64,000 nucleotides of DNA from Microvirga makkahensis (GTDB lineage Bacteria > Pseudomonadota > Alphaproteobacteria > Rhizobiales > Beijerinckiaceae), in NCBI RefSeq assembly GCF_009830105.1, contig NZ_WURB01000002.1, forward strand, positions 356,711-420,710, read 5' to 3'. Position 1 is the stretch's first letter. Each line of letters starts with the position of its first letter. Below the pieces are notes generated by a model. That model was not told the DNA's origin. It saw only the letters and a program-made list of their open reading frames with translations, and did not search any database. Below are positions 26,828 to 35,700 of the stretch, piece by piece. The position numbers and the translations under genes are program-made.

Positions 26828-28339
26828 CTATGGGTCATCGGCCTTGGCCTCTGCAATCCGTTTCCGCCAGAGCGCAGGGCCTGTTTTGTGAATCGATTGG
26901 CCCGTGGCATCGACAGCAACCGTCACCGGCATGTCCTCCACCTCCATTTCGAAAATCGCTTCCATGCCAAGGTCTTCGAAAGCCAGTAACTTGGCGGAGC
27001 GGATCGACTTGGAAATGAGATAAGCCGCGCCTCCCGTGGCCGCGAGATAGACTGCGCCATGACGGGCCAGGGTCTCGACAGTGGCATCGCCGCGCTCGGC
27101 CTTGCCGATCATTCCGAGAAGTCCGGTTTCCAGCATCATCTCGCTGAACCCGTCCATCCGGGTGGCGGTGGTGGGGCCCGCCGGGCCTACGGCCTCGTCG
27201 CCAACCGCGTCCACAGGACCTACGTAATAGATGAACCGATCCTTGAACGTCACAGGGAAGGGTTCGCCTCGGGCCTGCATGTCCGCCAGCCGTCTATGCG
27301 CGGCATCCCGCCCGGTCAGAATGCGCCCCGTCAAAAGCAGAGTCTCGCCCGCTCTCCAGCCCGCGATTTCGGCGTGGGTCAGCCTATCAAGGCACACCCG
27401 TCTGCCGGTTGCGCTTTCCTCCTCAGGCATCTCGGGCCAGTCGCTCAGCGCAGGAGGCTCGAATTCCGCGGGCCCGCTGCCGTCGAGGTGAAAATGCACG
27501 TGGCGGTTCGCCGCGCATTGCGGGATGAGCGCCACAGGTTTGGAGGCCGCATGCGTGGGGTAGGTCGCGATTTTCACGTCGACGACGGTCGTCATGCCGC
27601 CCAGACCCTGCGCCCCAATGCCAAGCGCGTTGATCTTTTCATAAAGGGAGACGCGCAGCCCCTCGAGAGGGGTCTGCGGCCCCCGTTCGAGCAGATCGAG
27701 CATGTCGATGGGCTCGTTCAGCGCTTCCTTGGCCATCAGCATGGCCTTTTCGGCGCTGCCGCCCACGCCAAGCGCGATCATGCCGGGAGGACACCAGCCG
27801 GCACCAAGCGTCGGCATGGTGGCCAGAACCCAATCCTCGATCGAGGCGGCAGGATTCAGGGTCGTGAAGCGCGCTTTGTTTTCCGACCCGCCGCCTTTGG
27901 CGCCGATGCTCATGCTGAGGCCGGGCCCCTGCACCAGCTGAGTGTGAATCACCGCTGGCGTGTTGTCGCGGGTGTTCTTGCGCTCGAAGATCGGGTCGGC
28001 CACCATCGAGGCTCGCAAGGGATTCCCGACATCACGATAAGCGCGGCGCACACCCTCATTGACCAGATCTTCGAGGGGGCGATCGGAAAGAATGCGGCTT
28101 TCCATTCCCAGTTTCGCGAAGACGACAATCATACCCGTATCCTGGCAGAGCGGACGGCGCCCATAGGCCGACATGCGCGAATTTCGCAGGATCTGCGCCA
28201 TAGCGGCTTTGGCGGCGGGGCTTTCCTCGCGTGTGTATGCTGTACTCAAGTGGCGGATGTAGTCCGCCGGATGGAAATAAGAGATGAACTGTGCCGCCCG
28301 GTAGACGCTTTCGACGATGTCGTCCCCTTTGATGTCCAT
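26828..28339 (-). CDS. Class I fumarate hydratase family (possible mesaconase)
   Basis: A 503-residue iron-sulfur hydro-lyase of the single-chain FumA type. Candidate Fe-S cysteines are Cys65 (LCQDTGM), Cys183 (WCPPGM) and Cys275 (QCAANRH). The C-terminal beta-type part has GRILTGRDAAHRRLADM, YYVGPVDAVGDEAVGP and TTATRMDGF. Some class I fumarases also interconvert mesaconate and citramalate. Its convergent position next to the hydratase and lyase genes makes that role plausible. Ordinary fumarase activity is the alternative. Confidence 0.9.
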   Translation of the reverse strand: MDIKGDDIVESVYRAAQFISYFHPADYIRHLSTAYTREESPAAKAAMAQILRNSRMSAYGRRPLCQDTGMIVVFAKLGMESRILSDRPLEDLVNEGVRRAYRDVGNPLRASMVADPIFERKNTRDNTPAVIHTQLVQGPGLSMSIGAKGGGSENKARFTTLNPAASIEDWVLATMPTLGAGWCPPGMIALGVGGSAEKAMLMAKEALNEPIDMLDLLERGPQTPLEGLRVSLYEKINALGIGAQGLGGMTTVVDVKIATYPTHAASKPVALIPQCAANRHVHFHLDGSGPAEFEPPALSDWPEMPEEESATGRRVCLDRLTHAEIAGWRAGETLLLTGRILTGRDAAHRRLADMQARGEPFPVTFKDRFIYYVGPVDAVGDEAVGPAGPTTATRMDGFSEMMLETGLLGMIGKAERGDATVETLARHGAVYLAATGGAAYLISKSIRSAKLLAFEDLGMEAIFEMEVEDMPVTVAVDATGQSIHKTGPALWRKRIAEAKADDP

Positions 28340-28800
28340 CGCTCGCCCCTTTCCTGTCCTCAGCTCATATCTTGAGGGCGGGCGGGCCGAATATCAACAA
28401 ACGACACCGTTCGGGCAACCACGATCTGAGATTCCAGACCATGGCGTGCGCCCTGTTTCAGGCTTGTGGCGTCGTTCGCGGTCTGCGGTCCTGACTACCG
28501 ATTGATATCGCATGGACATAGACGGCCCGCGCGTCTGAAGGTCCTGCAGGACGAAGACCCGGTCAGAATAATTCCGTTGCCTCCAGGGATCGGATCCGGT
28601 CGGTGGCCAGTTGGAACCTTTGCCCGTCGGACTGACCTGGTCATGAGCATTCAGCGCTCAGCTTGGCGGCCTCCCAGCGCTCGCGATATAATAAAGATAT
28701 ATACGTTAGTAAAACTGTATATTTGACTTGTATCGGTCCATGCGAAAATTTCCCTGGACACACCGCGATTTCGCGCAACGTTCCAGACCGCATATTGTCC
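28340..28800. other. Intergenic region, fumarase to acyl-CoA dehydrogenase
   Basis: This 461-bp divergent region has no supported gene. Most is G+C-rich, but about 28684-28735 is sharply A+T-rich and holds a LysR-like site. It probably contains the promoter of the plus-strand operon and that of the fumarase gene. CTCA-N5-TGAG at about 28368 is a short inverted repeat near the fumarase start. Confidence 0.5.
28684..28702. promoter_or_regulatory. LysR-type operator, degenerate (site 4)
   Basis: CGATA-N9-TATAT matches sites 1 and 2 at four of five positions in each arm with the same spacer, and its left arm is identical to that of site 3. It lies 98 bp upstream of the acyl-CoA dehydrogenase start. 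A second inverted pair (ATATAC/GTATAT) overlaps its right end. Confidence 0.45.
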
Positions 28801-29964
28801 ATGACACATTCCATCGCCGACCAGCACCAGGATATCCGGGACGCAGTACGCTCTCTTTGTGCCCAGTTCCCTGCCGAATATCACCGCAAGATCGACGAGG
28901 CCCGGGGCTATCCCGAGAAATTCGTCGACGCTCTCACCAAAGCGGGTTGGATGGCGGCCCTCATTCCTGAGGAATACGGCGGTTCAGGCCTCGGCTTGAC
29001 CGAGGCTTCGGTGGTCATGGAAGAGATCAATCGCGCAGGCGGCAACTCGGGCGCCTGTCACGGGCAGATGTACAACATGAACACGCTCGTGCGCCACGGC
29101 TCGGAGGAGCAGCGCCGATACTATCTGCCCAAGATTGCCTCGGGCGAACTGCGCCTCCAATCCATGGGCGTAACGGAACCCACCACCGGCACCGACACGA
29201 CCAAGATCAAGACGACCGCCGTCAGAAAGGGCGACCGTTACGTCATCAACGGACAGAAGGTCTGGATCAGCCGTGTGCAACACTCTGACTTGATGATTCT
29301 CCTGGCCCGCACCACGCCCATCTCGGATGTGAAGAAGAAATCGGAAGGTCTCTCGCTCTTCATCGTCGACATCAAGGAGGCCATGAAGGGCGGAATGGAG
29401 GTCCGTCCGATCCTGAACATGGTGAATCACGAAACCAATGAGCTCTTCTTCGATAACCTCGAGATCCCGGCCGAGAACCTGATCGGCGAGGAAGGCCAGG
29501 GTTTCAAATACATACTCACCGGACTCAACGCGGAGCGCGTTCTGATTGCTGCCGAGTGCATCGGCGACGGCTACTGGTTCACCGACAAGGTCGTGCAATA
29601 CGCCAAGGAGCGTATCGTCTTCGGCCGTCCGATCGGCCAGAACCAAGGTGTCCAGTTCCCGATTGCAGAGGCCTTCATCGAGTTGGAAGCCGCCAATCTG
29701 ATGCGCTTCGAGGCTTGCCGTCTCTACGATGCTCAGCAGGCTTGCGGCGCACAAGCGAACATGGCGAAGTACCTCGCTGCGAAAGCCAGCTGGGAGGCCG
29801 CAAACGCGTGCATCCAGTTCCACGGCGGTTTCGGCTTTGCCTGCGAATATGATGTCGAGCGCAAGTTCCGCGAGACCCGTCTCTATCAAGTTGCCCCGGT
29901 CTCGACCAACCTGATCCTGAGCTATGTCGCCGAGCACGTGCTTGGCTTGCCGAGGTCGTTCTGA
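28801..29964 (+). CDS. Acyl-CoA dehydrogenase family protein
   Basis: About 387 residues from the ATG at 28801; the open frame from 28663 runs through A+T-rich promoter DNA and is not used. FAD and CoA regions typical of the family are visible: SMGVTEPTTGTDTTKIKTTA, QKVWISRVQHSDLMI, GLNAERVLIAAECIG and IQFHGGFGFACEYDVERKF. At the place where many members have YEGT with the catalytic Glu, this protein reads YQVAPVSTNL, so its base must lie elsewhere. It could oxidise a branched or dicarboxylic acyl-CoA such as methylsuccinyl-CoA. The next gene overlaps its stop as TGATG. Confidence 0.9.
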   Translation: MTHSIADQHQDIRDAVRSLCAQFPAEYHRKIDEARGYPEKFVDALTKAGWMAALIPEEYGGSGLGLTEASVVMEEINRAGGNSGACHGQMYNMNTLVRHGSEEQRRYYLPKIASGELRLQSMGVTEPTTGTDTTKIKTTAVRKGDRYVINGQKVWISRVQHSDLMILLARTTPISDVKKKSEGLSLFIVDIKEAMKGGMEVRPILNMVNHETNELFFDNLEIPAENLIGEEGQGFKYILTGLNAERVLIAAECIGDGYWFTDKVVQYAKERIVFGRPIGQNQGVQFPIAEAFIELEAANLMRFEACRLYDAQQACGAQANMAKYLAAKASWEAANACIQFHGGFGFACEYDVERKFRETRLYQVAPVSTNLILSYVAEHVLGLPRSF

Positions 29965-31070
29965 TGGTTGAGGCGTCCCTTCCCCTCCACGGTCTGACGG
30001 TCGTGGCTCTCGAGCAGGCCGTGGCTGCCCCCTTCGCCTCCTCACGTCTTGCTGATGCCGGAGCGCGGGTGATCAAGATCGAGCGCCCGGGCGGCGATTT
30101 CGCCCGCGGCTATGATGATGTCGCCAACGGTCAGTCGAGCTATTTCGTCTGGTTGAACCGCGGCAAGGAATCTGTCGCAGCCGATCTGACCAAACCCGGC
30201 GACAAGGCCATGTTCGCCGAGCTATTGGCAGGGGCGGATATCCTGATCCAGAATCTCAAACCCGGCGCGCTCGAGCGACTCGGCTTCAGCGTCGAGCATC
30301 TGAGGTTGGAATATCCCAGGTTGATCGTCTGCTCGATCTCGGGCTATGGCGAAACCGGCCCGATGGCCGACCGCAAGGCTTACGATCTGCTGGTGCAAGC
30401 CGAAACCGGCCTTTGCTCGATCACGGGCGGGCCGGAACAGGCCTCGCGCGTAGGAATATCCATCGTCGACATCGCAACCGGCGCCACCGCCCATGCGGCC
30501 ATCCTCGAGGCTCTGATCCACCGCGGCATTTCAGGCAAGGGATCGCAGATTTCGATCTCGATGTTCGACGTGCTCGCCGATTGGCTAACCGTGCCGCTTC
30601 TCCAGCAGGAAGGTGGTAAGCCGCCGAAACGCGTTGGGCTCGCCCACCCCTCCATCTCGCCCTATGGTGTCTTCACCTGTAAGGATGGCCACCCGATTCT
30701 AATATCGATCCAGAGCGATCGTGAATGGGTGAAGTTCGCCACCGAATTCATGGGCCGTCCTGAAATGGGACATGATCCAAAATACGCAACCAATGTGGCT
30801 CGCGTGGAGAACCGCCCCGCGACCGATGGCGCCGTTGCCGAGGCATTCGCGATGATGAGTGCCGAAGAGGCGACGGAAAAGCTCGTCAGGGCCGATATTG
30901 CGTTCGCCTCATTGAATGATATGGCCGGTCTTTCCTCACACCCGCAACTGCGGCGTATCACCGTCGAAACGCCGAACGGACCTGTTTCCTACCCGGCACC
31001 TGCGCCAATTGTGTCCGGCTCTACCCGCCGGTACGGCGCGGTTCCGGCCATGCCGGTCCCCAAGGCGTGA
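29964..31070 (+). CDS. Class III (CaiB/BaiF family) CoA-transferase
   Basis: A 368-residue family III CoA-transferase. The expected catalytic Asp is Asp141 in KAYDLLVQAETG. Other marks are LVALEQAVAAPFASSRLADAG near the N terminus, RGKESVAADL, LIQNLKPGALERLG and ISGYGETGP. Members move CoA between acids, for instance from succinyl-CoA to itaconate, mesaconate or citramalate. Its start overlaps the dehydrogenase stop, so activation and oxidation of one substrate are likely coupled. Confidence 0.92.
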   Translation: MVEASLPLHGLTVVALEQAVAAPFASSRLADAGARVIKIERPGGDFARGYDDVANGQSSYFVWLNRGKESVAADLTKPGDKAMFAELLAGADILIQNLKPGALERLGFSVEHLRLEYPRLIVCSISGYGETGPMADRKAYDLLVQAETGLCSITGGPEQASRVGISIVDIATGATAHAAILEALIHRGISGKGSQISISMFDVLADWLTVPLLQQEGGKPPKRVGLAHPSISPYGVFTCKDGHPILISIQSDREWVKFATEFMGRPEMGHDPKYATNVARVENRPATDGAVAEAFAMMSAEEATEKLVRADIAFASLNDMAGLSSHPQLRRITVETPNGPVSYPAPAPIVSGSTRRYGAVPAMPVPKA

Positions 31071-31196
31071 TGATCCCGTCACTTCGATCGAAGTCGGGGG
31101 AGTGAAGGCAAACTCCTTTCTGACCTGCAATGCCTCGTCAGCCGCCATGAGATGGCTGAACCTCCCTTTCATCGACAGCGCGTCGTTCATTGCGAG

Positions 31197-31696
<500 letters not shown>

Positions 31697-31867
31697 CTAC
31701 GCGGCTGACATCCCTGCCCAACCAACGCCACCCTCAACCCGAGCCGCGCTCCACCAGCCGTTGGAAATTGCAAAAAATCGCGTTTGTGACCGTTTGCTGG
31801 CGCCACTCTGCCTGCTGCCGGTCCTCCAATTGCGGCAGGCCGCAGCCCTGGTGGACGGAAATCAGGT

Positions 31868-32188
31868 TTAGCGGTTCTCCGCCTTCAGTTGGGATTGCTC
31901 TATGTCTATGTAGATTCGGTAGGCGTTACCGCGCTTATCCTCCTCGAGGGCCGGCAGATCCTTGTATCCCGGCCGATCCGTCTGCGCGTAAGCGGTATCG
32001 TAGTCGGTCCAGCTCTCCGTCGCGTTCTGCATCGCATTGCGCACGAAGAGGATGCAGTCCCGTGTGGAGGCAATAGCCCCTTGGGCAGTGGCCTTGCGGT
32101 GTCCGGAGCCGATCATGATCGGTGCGAGCTGCTCGACTTCATCGAGCGCCTTCAGCCATGTCGTCGTGTCGACGTCGTCGCTGTTCAT
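31868..32188 (-). pseudogene. MBL-fold hydrolase C-terminal fragment (quinoprotein-relay/SoxH-like)
   Basis: A 106-residue frame that resembles only the C-terminal part of metallo-beta-lactamase-fold hydrolases of the quinoprotein-relay or SoxH type: DTTTWLKALDEVEQLAPIMI, then GSGHRKATAQGAIASTRDCI and YDTAYAQTDRPGYKDLPALE, and finally GNAYRIYIDIEQ. The metal-binding HxHxDH part expected upstream is missing. Same strand as the RuBisCO fragment and separated by about 170 bp, so both may come from one decayed segment. The identification is from recalled family patterns. Confidence 0.6.
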
Positions 32189-32571
32189 GAAAGGAGCGCG
32201 CGAGCGTCTCTTGCACCGTTACAGCTTTCGTTCCGCCGCTCTGACGTTGGCGGCCCATGATGCGGTGCTGCCACCGTGTCACAGAAATTAACGATGCGAT
32301 AAGGTACGTATTATCACCCAACGTTCCTGATTGACTTTCAGGTCCCGACGACGAAACCTGAAGACCGACATAGCAGATCTGGTGGGTTGACGGGACACGT
32401 GGCGCGCGACCGCTCAAAGGCATGAAGCTGCCCCGCCAAGGCTGGTGAGAGTCCGGCATTCCTAATCCACGTTCTTAAAAACCGGATAAACCGACGGCCC
32501 AAGCTGCACATGCGGGTAGCATCTCTGCGGCCTTGATCAGAGTCGCACGCCATTCTTTGAGGTGTAGTAAG
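32189..32571. other. Intergenic region before the GGDEF-EAL gene
   Basis: No supported gene is seen. An A+T-rich patch at about 32279-32340 is the best place for a promoter. GAGGTG just before 32572 is a ribosome-binding site for the next gene. Confidence 0.4.
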
Positions 32572-34911
32572 TTGAATCGTTCTGCATCGTTAGGAACACG
32601 TACGCCGCTTCAAACGAAGATCGTGGTGCCTGTGAGCATAGTCACGATAGCCGCTCTGTTCCTGTGTGGTTTTGCTCTTATCTGGACAGCCCGGGAAAGC
32701 AACATCATCTCAATCGATCGCCAGCTTCGCACAACCGAGCGATCGATCAGAGCTATTGTTGACGAGCTTGCCCAACAGCAAGAAATGGTCGCGGTCTGGG
32801 ACGACGCCATTCTGCAGCTCCGCAAAAAGGACCTGGATTGGCAGTGGCTCGACGCAAATATGGGTGTCTGGCTGAGCAGAACATTCGGTCAAGACCAAGT
32901 CTATATTCTTGATCCTGACGACAGGCCGATTTATGCCGCCGTTGATCAGGAGAGGGCTCCGGTTGCCGTGTTCGCCCAGGCTCGCCCCTACCTGGAGGGC
33001 CTCGTCCTTGGCCTGCGTGGCCATGAGCAGTCCCCTCACGCAAAGCATGTCCAGCTATCGAAAGACAACCGCGTCCTGAAGACAGGGAAAGCTGTCTTTG
33101 ACGCGCATCTGCTAGAGTTGCTCGGTAGACCGGCAGCTGTGAGCGCCATGATGATTGTTCCCGAATCCGACCAGGTTACCCAGGAGCAAGGCCGGGAGTT
33201 CCTTCTCGTTAGCATCCGCTTTCTGGACACGAGTTTCCTGGAGCAACTCTCCGAGAGAAATCTGATCGAGGGTCTTCGCTTCTCGCGCTGGAACGGAGGT
33301 CTGGAAGGCGAGGCTTCTGTTCCACTCCTATCGGATGAAGGGCAGTTGATCGGCTACTTTCTTTGGACACCGGAACTCCCGGGGGCACGATCCCTCTATG
33401 TACTCGCACCGGCTGCAGGCCTAACGGCGGTCACGATCGTTGCCGTCATGATGCTCCTTGTCCGTTCACTGCGACGCTCGGTGGCACAACAGGAGATCAT
33501 AATATGTGAGCTCCGGGCTAGCGAAGCCCAAGCGCAACACCTTGCATTTCACGATGTTCTGACAGGTCTTCCGAACCGAGCGCTGTTTGACGACCGCCTC
33601 GATCAAGCTCTGGCTCGGACGCAAAGGGGCGGGAGGACCGCAGTGCTTATGCTCGATCTCGACCGCTTCAAGCATGTAAATGACACCCTCGGGCATCATG
33701 CTGGCGACAGTCTTATTCGTGAGGTTGCAGGTCGGCTCTCGAAACTAACGAGGAGCAGCGACACAGTCGCCCGGCTGGGCGGCGACGAGTTTGCAATCGT
33801 GCAGACCGATATCTTTGACGAGGAAGACGTGAACTCCCTTTGCGTCCGGATTCTCGCCGCTGTCCAGCAACCGTTCGAAGTACTCGGCCATCAAGTCTTC
33901 GTAGGAGGCAGCATCGGCGTCGCCCTGGCGCCTGAAGCGGGATCGGAGCGCGTCGAAATCGTGCGGAAAGCCGATATTGCGCTCTACCGCGCCAAGGAAG
34001 ACGGGCGAGGGTGCCATCGCATATTCAGCTCTGCCATGGATGAGACGGTGAAGGTTCGCAGTTCGATAGAGGATGAACTGCGCGCCGCATTGACGACCGG
34101 AGAGGGTTTTGAGGTAGCTTATCAAGCTCAGGTAGCGGCGGCGGGCAAGTCTATCGTCGGTCTCGAGGCCCTGCTGCGGTGGCGACATCCAGCCCTCGGA
34201 ACGATCCTGCCGGAGCAGTTTATTCCTGTCGCCGAACAAACCGGTCTCATCATCCGGCTCGGAGAATGGGTTCTGCACGAGGCCTGTTCAGTGTCGCAAC
34301 GCTGGCCAGATCTGTTCATTTCGATCAACCTGTCACCCATCCAGTTTCGAAGCGAGAATTTTGCAGAGAGGGTCATTGCAATTGTAAGAGCGAGTGGCGC
34401 TGATCCTCGCAAGATCGAATTGGAGGTTACTGAGGGAGTTCTCCTCGACGCCGGAGGCGAGACAGCCAATGCATTGAGAAAGCTGCGGCGGGCCGGCTTC
34501 AGGATTGCCTTGGATGATTTCGGCACTGGCTACTCAAGCCTGGGCTACCTTCAGAAATTCGAGGTCGACAAGATCAAGATCGACCGATCTTTTGTAAAGA
34601 ACCTAGGACAGGATGAGAATGCCACAGCGATTGTCGAGGCAATCGTAGCCCTTGGACAAGCGCTGAACCTGACAGTAACGGCCGAAGGTGTGGAAACCAG
34701 GGAGCAAGGACGCTTCCTCGATAAAGCAGGATGTGACGAACTGCAGGGCTATCTGTTCTCGAAAGCCCTTCCCACGGAGCAGATCGCTCTTTTGCTTGCG
34801 GCCCCGCCGCCGACCTCACAGGTTCAACGCTCCGGCCCGTCGTCTCTCCATCAGGCTCATGACGACAGAAGAGAGATCGTCGGCATCGGGGGACCAGCTA
34901 GCGCCTCGTGA
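32572..34911 (+). CDS. CHASE4-GGDEF-EAL cyclic-di-GMP protein
   Basis: About 779 residues from a TTG at 32572 with GAGGTG at good spacing; a TTG at 32533 would add 13. A membrane helix at about residues 15-35 precedes a periplasmic CHASE4 sensor (EQQEMVAVWDDAI-like region, QVYILDPDDRPIYA), and a second helix lies near 270-290. The GGDEF motif begins near residue 403 and is intact, with RSSD five residues earlier as an inhibitory I-site. The EAL part is also intact (LEALLRW near 532, LDDFGTGYSSL, KIDRSFV, TAEGVET). It can in principle both make and degrade c-di-GMP. No partner gene is adjacent. Confidence 0.92.
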   Translation: MNRSASLGTRTPLQTKIVVPVSIVTIAALFLCGFALIWTARESNIISIDRQLRTTERSIRAIVDELAQQQEMVAVWDDAILQLRKKDLDWQWLDANMGVWLSRTFGQDQVYILDPDDRPIYAAVDQERAPVAVFAQARPYLEGLVLGLRGHEQSPHAKHVQLSKDNRVLKTGKAVFDAHLLELLGRPAAVSAMMIVPESDQVTQEQGREFLLVSIRFLDTSFLEQLSERNLIEGLRFSRWNGGLEGEASVPLLSDEGQLIGYFLWTPELPGARSLYVLAPAAGLTAVTIVAVMMLLVRSLRRSVAQQEIIICELRASEAQAQHLAFHDVLTGLPNRALFDDRLDQALARTQRGGRTAVLMLDLDRFKHVNDTLGHHAGDSLIREVAGRLSKLTRSSDTVARLGGDEFAIVQTDIFDEEDVNSLCVRILAAVQQPFEVLGHQVFVGGSIGVALAPEAGSERVEIVRKADIALYRAKEDGRGCHRIFSSAMDETVKVRSSIEDELRAALTTGEGFEVAYQAQVAAAGKSIVGLEALLRWRHPALGTILPEQFIPVAEQTGLIIRLGEWVLHEACSVSQRWPDLFISINLSPIQFRSENFAERVIAIVRASGADPRKIELEVTEGVLLDAGGETANALRKLRRAGFRIALDDFGTGYSSLGYLQKFEVDKIKIDRSFVKNLGQDENATAIVEAIVALGQALNLTVTAEGVETREQGRFLDKAGCDELQGYLFSKALPTEQIALLLAAPPPTSQVQRSGPSSLHQAHDDRREIVGIGGPASAS

Positions 34912-35451
34912 ATAAAGTGGATTCGGAGATCGTCTTGTCTCGCAGGCTCCAGTTCAGCTTGCGATCTCCCTCCGCGTCAGTTGTCGGCAGCCTTCATGGT
35001 GGCGCCCGGCAGAAGCGTCGCCTCGCCGCTGTGGATCGACAGGTTCTCCATGCGTCGGATCGGGCGCGAACCCGGAAAGGCGGACGGATTCGACTCGCCA
35101 CGGGGACGGCCGCCATGATCATCTGGAGAAACGAGTCGGTCTTGCGCATTCTCGGTTCCGGTGGAAAACGCGATCTGGCCTGTGGCACGGCCCGGTATGG
35201 GGTCCGCGCAGTGGGATGATCTAACCCTGGATCGGGGAGACGCCGGTTTGTCCGATCGGGACGTTAGCCTTCGACAGCGGCAACATCCGCCGACCTGGCC
35301 GCGAAGGAAGCGAACAGCCTGCCGACGCCGATATAACCGACACGGACGACCTGAGCGGGAAGGCCCAGCCGGATCCAGTCTGCCGGCTTCACATGCTTCC
35401 TCGGCGGGATGTCATCGTTCCCGCATTGCGCGAGTTCAGCCCGGTCCCAAC
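34912..35451. other. Intergenic region with possible decayed coding traces
   Basis: No intact gene is supported. Two minus-strand stretches look partly coding: one ends at about 34977 with GEATLLPGATMKAADN, and one ends at 35264 and contains KPADWIRLGLPAQVVRVGYI with GAGGAAG before a possible GTG. I do not recognise either. They may be remnants of genes once joined to the small membrane protein at 35452. Confidence 0.3.
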
Positions 35452-35604
35452 TCACAGAACTCGGAGGAAGCCGTCGATGACGATCCACGCGAACACCGGA
35501 TAGATCGACAGCCCCAGGATAGTGCCTATGAGGCGGCCCAATTGGACCGCCGGGACACGCCTAGGCTCGTCACCGAAAAACCGGTCGACCATCGCAGCTC
35601 TCAT
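35452..35604 (-). CDS. Small single-helix membrane protein, 50 residues
   Basis: ATG at 35604 is preceded by GAGGAGA seven bases upstream, one of the best ribosome-binding sites in the window. The product begins MRAAMVDRFFGDEPRRVPAV and continues with one clear membrane segment, GRLIGTILGLSIYPVFAWIV, then a short charged tail. I do not recognise the family. It is divergent from the GntR regulator, with an inverted repeat between them, so it or a lost partner may be the regulator's target. It resembles small accessory subunits of transporters in size. Confidence 0.5.
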   Translation of the reverse strand: MRAAMVDRFFGDEPRRVPAVQLGRLIGTILGLSIYPVFAWIVIDGFLRVL

Positions 35605-35668
35605 CAGACGTTCTCCTCTGCTCTTCCGGCCCGGGCGCGACTTTCGTGCCGTAGTCCGACCTGCTACA

Positions 35669-35691
35669 TAGACCGGAGCGACATTGGTCTA
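35669..35691. promoter_or_regulatory. Operator-like inverted repeat at the GntR start
   Basis: TAGACC-N11-GGTCTA is a perfect 6-bp-arm palindrome in the 96-bp divergent spacer between the small membrane gene and the GntR gene, 9 bp before the GntR start. The position suggests autoregulation and control of the minus-strand gene. The 11-bp spacer is longer than in typical FadR-type sites. Confidence 0.45.
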
Positions 35692-35700
35692 GAAATTGGT

